A stretch of 64,000 nucleotides of DNA from Paraburkholderia tuberum STM678 (GTDB lineage Bacteria > Pseudomonadota > Gammaproteobacteria > Burkholderiales > Burkholderiaceae): NCBI RefSeq assembly GCF_902833905.1, contig NZ_CADFGP010000002.1:186001-250000 (forward strand), given 5' to 3'. The notes under the pieces are model-generated. The model was given only the letters and a program-made list of their open reading frames with translations. It did no database searches and was not told the DNA's origin. A program made the translations under genes and the position numbers. Shown here piece after piece: positions 9,350 through 18,512 of this stretch (position 1 is the first letter of the stretch; every line of letters starts with the position of its first letter).

Positions 9350-9380
9350 AGCAGCGCCCGCGTCGCGCGGGCGGCCATAT

Positions 9381-9397
9381 GCCGGCGCGTCGCCGGC
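9381..9397 (+). terminator. GC-rich hairpin between the small membrane gene and the rubredoxin-like gene
   Basis: A perfect 7-bp stem (GCCGGCG / CGCCGGC) with a 3-base loop, followed after eight bases by a short T run (GATTTTT). It could end the small-gene transcript or be a leader hairpin of the next gene, whose ATG is only 22 bases further on. Confidence 0.4.
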
Positions 9398-9419
9398 ATT
9401 CTCGAGATTTTTGATTGCC

Positions 9420-9854
9420 ATGTACAAGAAGGGCGTAGCCGTAGAAATCCAGTTTTCCCCCGAGCGGCTCAACGACGGCGCCGGCGATCCGTACTGGATC
9501 GATCTGACCCACGACGAAGCGCAGCGCCTGCTCGACAGCCTGAAGGCGCGGCTCGCGGGAACCGGTAGCGGCACGGTCGCGCCGCTCGTCGTGAGCCTCG
9601 ATGCGACGGCGCGCACGTGCGCGGCGGATGCCGCTGCGACCGGTACGCCCGATGCGCCGTCGGCCGCGAACGTCGCCACAGCCGACGACTTCAAGCAATG
9701 GGTCTGCGTGATCTGCGGCTGGGTCTACGACGAAGCCGCAGGCGTGCCGGAAGAGGGCATCGCGCCGGGCACGCGCTGGGCCGATGTGCCGGCCGATTGG
9801 CGCTGCCCGCTGTGCGATGTGGGCAAGGAAGATTTTGCGCTGGTGGAGTTTTAA
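9420..9854 (+). CDS. Rubredoxin-domain protein with an N-terminal extension
   Basis: This 144-aa protein has two parts. The C-terminal ~55 residues are a rubredoxin, with iron-binding cysteines in WVCVICGWVYDE and WRCPLCDVGKEDF. It is a one-electron carrier often serving oxygenases or oxidative-stress enzymes in the cytoplasm. The N-terminal ~50 residues (MYKKGVAVEIQFSPERLND and the helix THDEAQRLLDSLKARLAG) form a separate small domain, joined by an Ala/Thr-rich linker. I chose the ATG at 9420 over the TTG nine bases earlier. Rubredoxins are normally ~55 aa, so the extension is notable. The nearby Rieske oxygenase is a possible electron acceptor, but nothing in the sequence proves it. Confidence 0.8.
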   Translation: MYKKGVAVEIQFSPERLNDGAGDPYWIDLTHDEAQRLLDSLKARLAGTGSGTVAPLVVSLDATARTCAADAAATGTPDAPSAANVATADDFKQWVCVICGWVYDEAAGVPEEGIAPGTRWADVPADWRCPLCDVGKEDFALVEF

Positions 9855-10248
9855 ACGGCGGGCCGAGGCTCGCCTGATAAACCCGCTCTACGCCGTCCCT
9901 TCCGGATAATCCGCCCCCTCGCTCGTCGCGCACGACCGGGCATTCATCGCGAACTGCCCCGACGCGCTGTGCTGACAGGGTGCAGGAACGCGCCTTTCAA
10001 TCAATGGGGCGCCCATTTCACTCACCCCGTTGCCGTGCGCTCCCGCGCACCGCGTTATCAGGATCGCCGGGACTGGCCATTTCCTACGCGCGAGCCGGTC
10101 GTGCCGCTTTTGCGCCACTCGCGCATGCGTTGATCGTTGCGGGCTGGTTCAAATCGCATCATTTCGCAGTCCATCTCAAAAAATCGCAGTCCAAATTTGA
10201 CAATTCTTTAAAGAAATGGATCGCCCGTAGTGATAGATTGCGCGCCGG
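9855..10248. other. Intergenic leader of the large exoprotein gene, with a direct repeat
   Basis: No gene was found in these 394 bases. The last ~110 bases are AT-rich and presumably hold the promoter of the giant exoprotein gene. The ten bases TCGCAGTCCA occur twice (10164-10173 and 10184-10193), exactly 20 bp or two helical turns apart, just before a TTGACA (10197-10202). No convincing -10 follows at the right distance, so the transcription start is unresolved. The repeat is a candidate binding site for a regulator. Confidence 0.4.
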
Positions 10249-13200
10249 ATGAACCGTTGCAGCTACATAAAAACAATGGCAAGAATCTCGCGCTTCTCAC
10301 AACAACTCGCTGCACATGACGCGGCGTTTGCATGCCGCCGCTTCATCCGCCTGTCCGGGGAGCGGCAGGCCGTTGTCCGTCCGCTGTGGATGCGCACCAC
10401 CGCCACCGTCATGACGGTGGTGATGTACTTCGCGCCCGCCGTGCTGCTGGCCGACCAGACCGCGCACGCCGCGCCCATTGTCGATCCGCGTGCGCCCGTC
10501 CAGTTCCAGCCCACGATTACGCAGACCAGCACGGCGATCCCTGCGGTTAATATTACCGCGCCGAATGCAAATGGCCTCAGCTCGAACCAGTACAGTTCGT
10601 TCAGCGTTGACAGTTCAGGCCTGGTGCTCAATAACAGCCTGGTCTCCGGCACGCCGCTGCTCGGCGGCACGCTCGGCGCAAATCCGAACCTGAACGGGCG
10701 CGCGGCCACCACGATTCTCAACCAGGTTAACTCGACCGCGCCCTCGACGCTGGCGGGCCCGCTCGAGGTGTTCGGGTCACCTGCCTCAATTATCGTAAGC
10801 AATCCAAATGGAATATCGGTCAACGGACTTTCCCTGACGAATGCCCCGGGCCTCGTGCTGACCACGGGGGTGCCGCAGTTCATCACCGGCCCGGGCGGCA
10901 GCGCCACCGGTTTCGCGAATGCGGGCGCGGTGGCGTACAGCGTTTCTTCGGGCAACGTGACCATCAACGGGCCGGCCGGGGTGAACGGGCCGGGTGCCGG
11001 CATCGATGGCACGGTGGGTAATATCGACGTGATCGCGCAAACGATCAACCTCAATGCGCCTTTGCGCGCCGACCAGCGTGTCAACCTGATTACGGGTAAC
11101 CAGCTCGTCAGCCCGGGCGCGTTGGACGCAAGCGGTACGGCCTACGGCACGGCGTCGAACGGAACCGCCAACACCTCGGCTGCCATCGGCGGAAACGGCA
11201 TCGCGATCGACGCGAGCCAGTATGGCTCCGTCACGAGTGGGCAGATCTTTATCGTCGCCACCGCAGCGGGGATGGGCGTGAACCAGCAGGGCGCGCTCGC
11301 GGCCACTGCCGGTAACGTCAATGTGAACTCGAACGGTGACATCACGGTGGGTTCAACCTTCGCGAACCAGAACGTCAACCTGGCAAGCGTCGGCAATACA
11401 ACGATTTCCGGCGCGGGCCTTGCGAACCAGAACTATATGGTCGCGGCGAACGGCGACATCAACGCGACGGGTGCCGTCTCGGCCGGCCAGAACGTTACCC
11501 TGAATGCGGGCGGTGACCTGAACGCGGCATCGGTCGCGGCTGGCGCAAGTGCGAACCTGATCGCGGGCCAGTCGATGTCGCTGGGCTCCGTGTCGGCAAA
11601 TGCACTCGATATCGAGGCAACGAACGGCAACCTGACACTCAACTCGGCCGTTACGGCGCCCGGCACGATCAGGGCGGTCGCGGGCCAGAACCTGACGGTC
11701 AACGGTGCCGTGCTGGGTGGCAGCACCGTCGCCCTGACTGGCGGCCAGAACGCGACCGTCAACGGTTCCGTCGCAGGCGTGGGCGACGTTTCGCTGGCTG
11801 CGCAGACGGGCACGGCGACTACCACCGGGGCAGTCACGACCAACGGGCAACTGGCGGTGGCCGGTCAGCAGGGTGTGAGCCTCGGCGGCACGGTGTCGTC
11901 GCAGGGCAATGCGACCATTACGTCCAGCGCCGGTAACGTTGACGTCGGCGGCTCGCTGTCGACCCCAGGCCAGATTGCCATCGCAGCCGGACAGGATGCG
12001 TCGGTGGCGGGCCAGGTTCACAGTGGCCAGAGCAGCACGATTACGGCGGCGCGCGATGTGACGCTCGACGGCGGGATGGAAGTCGACGGCACGGGCAACG
12101 CGTCGGTGAATGCCGGGCGCGACCTGGCCGGCAGCGGCGCGATCAGCGTGGCGAACAACACGGCGCTCACGGCAGGCCGCAACCTGTCGATGACGGGCGC
12201 GATCCAGACCGGCAACAACCTGGGCGCGACAGCGGCGCAGAACCTCTCGGTCGGTGCGACCACCGCGGTCGGCACCGAAACGCTCACGGCGGCCGGTGGC
12301 AGCGCGACGCTCGGCGGCAATGCGCTGTCGGGTGGCGACATGACCGTGACGGCCGGCACGGACGTGACGGCGCAGGGCAGTGTGCAGACGCTGGGCAACC
12401 TGAGTGTCAATGCGCAGGGTGGCAACCTCACCGCAACGGCACCGGTGTCGGCCGCAGGCAATGCGACGCTGAACGCCGGGCAGACCCTCGCACTGGGCGG
12501 CCAGGCCACCGTTTCGGGCGACACGACGCTCACCGGCACGGACATCACGACCCAGGGGCTGGCGGTCGGCGGCAACCTGACGGCGACCGCGCAGAACAGC
12601 CTGGATACGTCGGCGGGTCAGCTGGGTGCGGCCTTTGACGCAAACGCGCCCGCGCTCACGATCAACGGCAACGCGACGCTTTCCGGCGCGAATGTCACCA
12701 CTGCCAATGCGGCGATTGGTGGCACCTACAGCGTCGCCGGCTCGACCAGCCTGACGACCGGCGGCACCGCTGCCTATCAGGGCGATGCGACGCTCGCCGG
12801 TGGGACGGTGACGAACGTCGGCCAGCAGATGGCGGCGGGCAACCTCACGGTGTCGGGTTCAACGGTGAACAATCAGGGTTCGCTGTCGTCGCTGCAGACG
12901 ATGACGGTCAACGCGACGGACCTCGCGAACAGCGGCTCGATCTACGGCCCGACCACGAATCTGGGCGTGATGAACAGCACCACCAATACCGGCGCGCTGC
13001 TCGCAACGAATGCGCTGACGCTGACCACGAATGGACTCGATAACAGCAACGGGCTGATCTTCGCTGGCGATGTGAACAATCCGACGTCGGCGGTGGGCGA
13101 CGTGACGGTCAACGTCAATGGCGGCAACGGCACGTTCAGCAACACGAATGGCCAGATCCTCGGACAGAACAGCCTGAGTGTGAATCTGCCGAACCAGGCG

Positions 13201-16200
13201 ATCGATCCGTCGGCCGCCTCGATGGGTACACTGAACGGCGGCAGCGCGTTCAACCTGTCGGCGCAGGCGATCAGTAACACCGGCGCATGGACGCTGCCGG
13301 GCACGGCCGTGACCGTGACGGCCGCTCAGGGAATCACGAACAGCGGGACGATCAGTCAGGGCGCAGGCACGCTGGCGCTCAACGGTGCGGTGTCAAATTC
13401 CGGCACTGTCACGGCGAATGATGTGACGATCAACGGCTCGCTCGCGAACCAGACTGGCGCGACCGTGCAGGCAAACGACGCGTTCACACTGAACGGTTCG
13501 GGCGCCAACGCCGGCACCATCGAGGCGGTCAACACGCTGAACGTCAGCGGGTCGAGCTACGACAACTCGAACGGCACGACGCAGGCGGGCAACAGCAGCA
13601 GCCCGGCGGGCAGCGGCAATGTCAACGTCAACCTGTCGGGGGATCTGACCAATGCGGGCGGCACGCTGACGGCGACCAACGACCTCGCGATTACGGCGGC
13701 CAACGTCATCAACTCGGCGGCTGGAACCGGCGCGACGACCACGACCACCACGACGGTGGACAACCCCGGGCTTGCCATGGGGCTTATTGTCGGCTCCGAC
13801 ACGATTGACGAAGCTGTCTCCTGGGGGAGCAATGGCAACCGCTTCTGCTGCAATGTCTCCAGTCTTGGAACCAATCAGGTCACGCTGGCCGACGCGCTGT
13901 CGGTCGACGGCGTCGCCGATCCGACGTCGATTGACGCGATTCTGGGACCGAGATCGGGATGGCCGTCGAGCAATGTCAGCCCGCCCGTCACGAACGGCAA
14001 TACGGTCACGTTCGTCGAGATTCCGACGGTCACGGGGACCTCGAACACCGGCAATTCCATCATCCAGAACCTCTGGTTCGTCCAGACGCCGGACAATGCC
14101 GCCCAGGCCATCGCGACAATCACGGTCGCATTGCCCAGCGCGACCGAGACGACCACGACCACCGGCGGCACCGCAGGCGGCACCTCGGTGATCGCTGCGG
14201 GCCACAATGTCAATATCAACGCCAGCAGCCTGAACAATCAGGGCGGCACGGTCAGCGCGGGCAACGATGCCAGTGTCAACGTCCAGTCGCTGAACAATGG
14301 CAGTTCGGTCTATACCTCGACGGTCACCGACTCGATCGATGTGGCTTCGATCAACAGTTTCCTGGCGCAGGCCCCATCAACGATATCGCTGTGGAACACG
14401 TTCAACGGTCCGAACGGTCTGAACGGCTGTCCGTTCGGCACGGCGGGTGACTGTATCGATCCGTCGGGCATCAAGCTTGCCGCGCCGGGAACGGTCACGC
14501 CCCTGTCCACGTCGTCCACCATGACCGTTCAGGGTGCTGCCGGGCAGATCGTCGCGGGCCACAACCTGAACCTGTCGGGTGGCGATCTGGTGAACGCCGG
14601 CACCCTGGCTGCCGGCAATGACGTGAGTATCACCGCGAACAGCTTCACGAACCAGGGGACGAACACCGGCACGATGACGACGACGGCTGGCTGTGCGGCC
14701 GGCTTCTCGGGGTGCTCGCCGGCGAGCACGACGAATCCCAATTCGCAGACCTACGCGTACCAGCAGATCAACGCCAACGTGACGGCGGGCCACGACATCG
14801 TGATCGCGGCGAATACCGTCAGTAACACATACGGCAATCTGGTGGCGGCCAACAACGTGGTGAACGGCGGCGCGGGCACCACGTCGACATCGCCGACCCA
14901 GGCCGCGAGCGTCACCAACACGTCTGGGGCGATTGCGGCGGGCAATGACGTCGATATCAATGCCGCGACACTTACGAACACCATTGCCGCACCCGTACAG
15001 GTTCATCAGAACTACGGCAGCGCGACTCCGTTCGGTGGTTGCGGACAGGACTGCGAGGCGTACGTCGATGTGCAGTCGGCCAACCCCGCGACGATCACCG
15101 CCAGCCACGACGTCAACCTGCAGGCGGGGGTGTTCAGCAACACCGGCAGTCTCGTTACCGCGCTGAACAACGTGACCATCAATGCGGCCAGCAGCGCGTC
15201 AAGTGACAACCAGTACCTGAATGCCTACTGGCATGCCAACCTGGTCAGCAACACGTGGGGCTGTGCGGGGGACGCGTCGCTATGTTCGACGCTGTATGGC
15301 AGCGCGTATTCGTCGGCCGACATCCAGGACCCGGCGGGGCTGCCGTCAGCAGTCGGCCTGCCCGACTTCGTGCCAGCGACGATCCAGGCCGGCAATACGC
15401 TGTCGGTGAATTCGCCGACGCTGACGAATACCGGTAACGTGATTGGCCAGACTGTTGCACTGTCCGGCTCGCAACTCGTGAACGGGCTGACGGATCCCAA
15501 CGTCTATACGCCGCCGCCCGTCGTGACGGGGCAGGTGATCACGCTCGGGCCGCCGGCGGTGCCAGGCAGCGCGACGACGACTGTCAATGCCGCAGGGCAG
15601 GTGACGAATGCGAACGGCCAGCCGGTATCGGTGACCGGTTCGGCGGGGGTTCCCGCAGGTGTGCCGGTCGGTGTGCAGACCGTTGGCAAACCGGTTGTCC
15701 CGCCAGTACAGACGGTGACCGGGGGCGCAGCATCAACGCCTTCGTATCTCGTCAACAGTCCAGCCTCGCTGGTATCGGGTGACCTGTCGCCCGCGGCCCT
15801 GCTGGCCGCCTTGCCGGCGAGCCTCCAGCCGGGTACGACGCAGTTCTACTACGACCCGTACACGCAGGCGCAGCAGGTGGAGCAGGCGGCGCTGCAGGCG
15901 ACCGGCAAGGCGAGCTTCTATAGCACCACCAGCGCGACCGACAGCACGAGCCAGGCGTCGATCAGCAACCAGGATACGCAGGCGCTCTATGGTGCCGCGC
16001 TGCAGTACGCCGAACAGAACAATGTGGCGCTCGGCACCCAGCTGAGCGCGGCACAGCTCGCGCTCGTGAATGCGCCGATGCTCTGGTATGTCGAGCAGAC
16101 CGTGCCCGAGCCGGGCTGCACGGCCACCGGTAGCGGCGCGTGCCCGACCGTGCAGGCGTTGATGCCGGAAGTGCTGCTGCCGCAGAACTATGCGGCCGTG

Positions 16201-17685
16201 AACGCGGATGGGGAGATCAGCGGGACGAACGTCACGCTGGACTACGCCAGCAGCATCCTCAATACCGGGACGGTCAACGCGCAGAACCTGACGGTCAACA
16301 CCGGCACGCTGACGAACGAAGAACGTTCCGTGAACGTCGGCACGATCTACCAGTATCAGGCGGAGCTCGACGGCAACATCACCCAGACGACCGGTACGGT
16401 CGTGCAGCAGGGCGGCTTCATGTCGGCCGCGAACTATGACCTGAATGCGCAGGCGATCAACCAGATTGGGGGCGCACTGCAGCAGGTCAATGCGGACGGC
16501 AGCGTCGATGTGGCGGGCACCCAGGCGCTGCTCGCCAGCCTGCAGAACCAGCTGGGCGGCAACTTCACGCAAAGCACGGTCAGCGATAACCTGACGACGA
16601 CGGTGATGTACCAGCCGTCCGCGTTCGATAACGTCTTCATGATGACAGTTATCGTCGGGATGGCGATCATGTCAGCGGGTGCCGCTTCCGCAGCCATCGG
16701 AGTTGCTGCGGGCGCCACGGCAGGCTCTGGATCGGCATTCGCAGCGGCCGGCGGCGGTATCGCAGCTGGCGTGGGTAATACGGCGCTCTCGGCTGCGATA
16801 GGTGGCATGGTCAGCGATTCGCTGGAGCAGGAGGCGTTCGGTAACGGGAGCTTCAATGTCGGTCAACTGTTCGAGGCAGGGGCGACGGCGTTCCTCACCG
16901 CGGGGCTGACCAACGGCATCACGTATGCGAACGGTGCGCTCGGCTTCACGACACAGGCGTCATCGAACAGTCTGGCGGCACTGGCGGGGGTGCAGGCCGT
17001 CGGTGGCGTGGTGGTGCCGACGGCGACACAGGCGGCAGAGGATCCGCTAGTCGCGGGTTTTGCGCTGGCGGCCGTGACAGGGATTCAGGCAGGGGCGCAG
17101 ACGGCGATCGAGGGCGGCAGTTTCCTGACCAACCTGCGCGACGATGCCGTCAGTAACGTGGCGGCGTCGGCGAACTACGGGATTGGCGACCTGTTTGGTC
17201 CGAACAGTACCGATCCGGACATGCTGGCCAGTGTCGCGAGCCATGCGGTGCTCGGCTGTGCAGCGGGTGCGGCCTCGGGTGAAGGCTGCGGTGGCGGTGC
17301 CGTGGGTGGTGCCGTGAGCGCGGCGCTCTCGCCGGGCTTCGTGAGCGCGATGGACCCGAGTGGGGCAGATCTCAATCAGGGGCAGCAGGCGGTGCTGGCG
17401 GCGTTCGCAACGGCGATGGGGGGCGGTGCGGCGGTCCTGACGGGTACGAACGTGCAGGGCGCGATCAGTGCGGCGCAGAGCGAGGCACTGAACAACGCCG
17501 GTGGAGCTAAGCACATCCTTTGCTTGCTGTGCGCTATCACGTCCTTTGCCGATGGTCCTACTATTAATGATGATCCTAGTTGGGGGCAGACACTGCCTTC
17601 GGATGCGTTGCAGGAGGAATTGAAGGACAATGTTGAGCCCTTGGTTCAGCCTCCGATTTTCACGCAAGGACCTCCTAAAAAGTGA
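10249..17685 (+). CDS. Two-partner-secretion exoprotein (filamentous haemagglutinin / CdiA-like), 2478 aa
   Basis: This is a giant TpsA protein, expected to be exported through an outer-membrane TpsB pore and displayed as a beta-helical filament. It has an extended signal region (~1-75; hydrophobic core TVMTVVMYFAPAVLLAD), then a TPS domain with the NPNG turn (SNPNGISVNG, ~190), as seen in FHA. Roughly 1900 residues of Gly/Asn/Thr-rich repeats follow. A helical, Ala/Gly-rich haemagglutinin-type region (DUF637-like, ~2120-2300) comes next, as found before CDI toxin tips. The last ~60 residues, from KHILCLLCAITSF on, are encoded by clearly AT-richer DNA, so the tip looks swapped in. No toxin family was recognised in it. 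Small-loop cysteine pairs occur from ~1200 to 1960. The stop overlaps the next gene's GTG. Confidence 0.9.
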   Translation: MNRCSYIKTMARISRFSQQLAAHDAAFACRRFIRLSGERQAVVRPLWMRTTATVMTVVMYFAPAVLLADQTAHAAPIVDPRAPVQFQPTITQTSTAIPAVNITAPNANGLSSNQYSSFSVDSSGLVLNNSLVSGTPLLGGTLGANPNLNGRAATTILNQVNSTAPSTLAGPLEVFGSPASIIVSNPNGISVNGLSLTNAPGLVLTTGVPQFITGPGGSATGFANAGAVAYSVSSGNVTINGPAGVNGPGAGIDGTVGNIDVIAQTINLNAPLRADQRVNLITGNQLVSPGALDASGTAYGTASNGTANTSAAIGGNGIAIDASQYGSVTSGQIFIVATAAGMGVNQQGALAATAGNVNVNSNGDITVGSTFANQNVNLASVGNTTISGAGLANQNYMVAANGDINATGAVSAGQNVTLNAGGDLNAASVAAGASANLIAGQSMSLGSVSANALDIEATNGNLTLNSAVTAPGTIRAVAGQNLTVNGAVLGGSTVALTGGQNATVNGSVAGVGDVSLAAQTGTATTTGAVTTNGQLAVAGQQGVSLGGTVSSQGNATITSSAGNVDVGGSLSTPGQIAIAAGQDASVAGQVHSGQSSTITAARDVTLDGGMEVDGTGNASVNAGRDLAGSGAISVANNTALTAGRNLSMTGAIQTGNNLGATAAQNLSVGATTAVGTETLTAAGGSATLGGNALSGGDMTVTAGTDVTAQGSVQTLGNLSVNAQGGNLTATAPVSAAGNATLNAGQTLALGGQATVSGDTTLTGTDITTQGLAVGGNLTATAQNSLDTSAGQLGAAFDANAPALTINGNATLSGANVTTANAAIGGTYSVAGSTSLTTGGTAAYQGDATLAGGTVTNVGQQMAAGNLTVSGSTVNNQGSLSSLQTMTVNATDLANSGSIYGPTTNLGVMNSTTNTGALLATNALTLTTNGLDNSNGLIFAGDVNNPTSAVGDVTVNVNGGNGTFSNTNGQILGQNSLSVNLPNQAIDPSAASMGTLNGGSAFNLSAQAISNTGAWTLPGTAVTVTAAQGITNSGTISQGAGTLALNGAVSNSGTVTANDVTINGSLANQTGATVQANDAFTLNGSGANAGTIEAVNTLNVSGSSYDNSNGTTQAGNSSSPAGSGNVNVNLSGDLTNAGGTLTATNDLAITAANVINSAAGTGATTTTTTTVDNPGLAMGLIVGSDTIDEAVSWGSNGNRFCCNVSSLGTNQVTLADALSVDGVADPTSIDAILGPRSGWPSSNVSPPVTNGNTVTFVEIPTVTGTSNTGNSIIQNLWFVQTPDNAAQAIATITVALPSATETTTTTGGTAGGTSVIAAGHNVNINASSLNNQGGTVSAGNDASVNVQSLNNGSSVYTSTVTDSIDVASINSFLAQAPSTISLWNTFNGPNGLNGCPFGTAGDCIDPSGIKLAAPGTVTPLSTSSTMTVQGAAGQIVAGHNLNLSGGDLVNAGTLAAGNDVSITANSFTNQGTNTGTMTTTAGCAAGFSGCSPASTTNPNSQTYAYQQINANVTAGHDIVIAANTVSNTYGNLVAANNVVNGGAGTTSTSPTQAASVTNTSGAIAAGNDVDINAATLTNTIAAPVQVHQNYGSATPFGGCGQDCEAYVDVQSANPATITASHDVNLQAGVFSNTGSLVTALNNVTINAASSASSDNQYLNAYWHANLVSNTWGCAGDASLCSTLYGSAYSSADIQDPAGLPSAVGLPDFVPATIQAGNTLSVNSPTLTNTGNVIGQTVALSGSQLVNGLTDPNVYTPPPVVTGQVITLGPPAVPGSATTTVNAAGQVTNANGQPVSVTGSAGVPAGVPVGVQTVGKPVVPPVQTVTGGAASTPSYLVNSPASLVSGDLSPAALLAALPASLQPGTTQFYYDPYTQAQQVEQAALQATGKASFYSTTSATDSTSQASISNQDTQALYGAALQYAEQNNVALGTQLSAAQLALVNAPMLWYVEQTVPEPGCTATGSGACPTVQALMPEVLLPQNYAAVNADGEISGTNVTLDYASSILNTGTVNAQNLTVNTGTLTNEERSVNVGTIYQYQAELDGNITQTTGTVVQQGGFMSAANYDLNAQAINQIGGALQQVNADGSVDVAGTQALLASLQNQLGGNFTQSTVSDNLTTTVMYQPSAFDNVFMMTVIVGMAIMSAGAASAAIGVAAGATAGSGSAFAAAGGGIAAGVGNTALSAAIGGMVSDSLEQEAFGNGSFNVGQLFEAGATAFLTAGLTNGITYANGALGFTTQASSNSLAALAGVQAVGGVVVPTATQAAEDPLVAGFALAAVTGIQAGAQTAIEGGSFLTNLRDDAVSNVAASANYGIGDLFGPNSTDPDMLASVASHAVLGCAAGAASGEGCGGGAVGGAVSAALSPGFVSAMDPSGADLNQGQQAVLAAFATAMGGGAAVLTGTNVQGAISAAQSEALNNAGGAKHILCLLCAITSFADGPTINDDPSWGQTLPSDALQEELKDNVEPLVQPPIFTQGPPKK

Positions 17686-18305
17686 AGGACATGAGCAATC
17701 GCAAAGGTAACGTTTCCGTCGAGTGGACGGAATGGCATAAGGAACCCAACACTGCGGGGCTGGAGCAGGCGGGAGCAATTCAAGATTTTGCCGGAGCTGA
17801 AGCAGCGTACAAGCAACTCATTAACCAAGGCTCGATATTGAGCATGGTGAATTTGGCGCGTTGGTATGAGCTTCGCCCCAAAGACGACGGGGGGGCGGAC
17901 TTCGAACAGGCCGAGATCTGGTATCAGAGAGCGATTGAGGCTGGATCGGCTGTGGCGACGCTCCCCGTCGGCTATTTTTATTTGCGACGTAAAGACTATG
18001 AAAAAGCGCGGTCTGTATTTTTGATTGGTAAGGAGCGAGGTTACGCACCGTCCATTCTTAGACTCGGAGACTTGTATGCTAAGGGGTTGGGTGTTCAACA
18101 AAATTACGACACTGCACAGGATTTATTCAAGCGGGCCGCTAAGATGGGAAATATCTGGGCAAAACAGACGGTTGCGGTTTTGAATATGAGGCGAAGTAAA
18201 AATGTAGTCGAAAAAATTCTTGGATCGATAATGATTGGATTGTCGAATCTAGAATTTAAATATCAAAATTGGCGCGAGCCGCGTAGCGAAAAATTGAAAA
18301 AATAG
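17682..18305 (+). CDS. Sel1-repeat protein, candidate partner/immunity protein of the exoprotein tip (copy 1)
   Basis: This 207-aa soluble protein is built of Sel1-like (TPR-related) helical repeats. Typical phrases are YKQLINQGSILSMVNLARWY, AEIWYQRAIEAGSAVATLP, DYEKARSVFLIGKERGYAP and AQDLFKRAAKMGN. No signal peptide. The GTG at 17682 overlaps the exoprotein stop (GTGA) and has AAGGA 11 bases upstream, so translation is probably coupled; an ATG at 17691 is the alternative. The DNA is visibly AT-richer than its neighbours. Position directly behind a CdiA-like gene, with a strict stop/start overlap, is where immunity proteins sit in CDI loci, so an immunity or chaperone role is a fair guess but unproven. 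It is closely related to the gene at 18509. Confidence 0.8.
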   Translation: MKDMSNRKGNVSVEWTEWHKEPNTAGLEQAGAIQDFAGAEAAYKQLINQGSILSMVNLARWYELRPKDDGGADFEQAEIWYQRAIEAGSAVATLPVGYFYLRRKDYEKARSVFLIGKERGYAPSILRLGDLYAKGLGVQQNYDTAQDLFKRAAKMGNIWAKQTVAVLNMRRSKNVVEKILGSIMIGLSNLEFKYQNWREPRSEKLKK

Positions 18306-18508
18306 TGATCAACCGAGATCTTGGAATGCTTTGACTGCCGGACACATTGAAGGTCTCACATCTCCACTGGCTCATTGCCGAAGAGGCAAGTTCTCGCGTG
18401 GGTATTGCGGATGCGATGCGCTACGGTCTTGTCTCGCAAAGATGAATTGAAAGAAAGTGTTGAACCCATCGTTGTACCGGGTGCCAGTGTGGTCCAGAAA
18501 CCTCCAAA
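18306..18508. other. AT-rich spacer between the two Sel1 modules
   Basis: These 203 bases hold no complete gene. Their 3' part is the orphan exoprotein tail described separately (18441-18512). The 5' part is open in the same frame for some distance upstream of the tail (including LPKRQVLAWVLR) but resembles nothing I recognise. It reads as the remains of an earlier exoprotein tip. Confidence 0.45.
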
Positions 18509-18512
18509 GTGA
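18441..18512 (+). pseudogene. Orphan copy of the exoprotein C-terminal tail
   Basis: Read in frame, these 24 codons give DELKESVEPIVVP, then GASVVQKPPK and a stop. The true exoprotein ends ELKDNVEPLVQP, then PIFTQGPPKK and a stop. The two tails match in the ELK, VEP and PPK positions and in length, and each stop codon overlaps the GTG of a following Sel1 gene in the same way (AAGTGA). No start codon, secretion domain or body precedes this copy. It therefore looks like the displaced end of a second exoprotein tip that kept its downstream partner, as in orphan CdiA-CT/immunity modules. Confidence 0.65.

Noticed and set aside
10197..10234. TTGACA followed by TAGTGAT-like bases as a promoter for the giant exoprotein gene
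   Set aside because: The spacing from TTGACA to the only -10-like bases is over 25 bp, too long for sigma-70.
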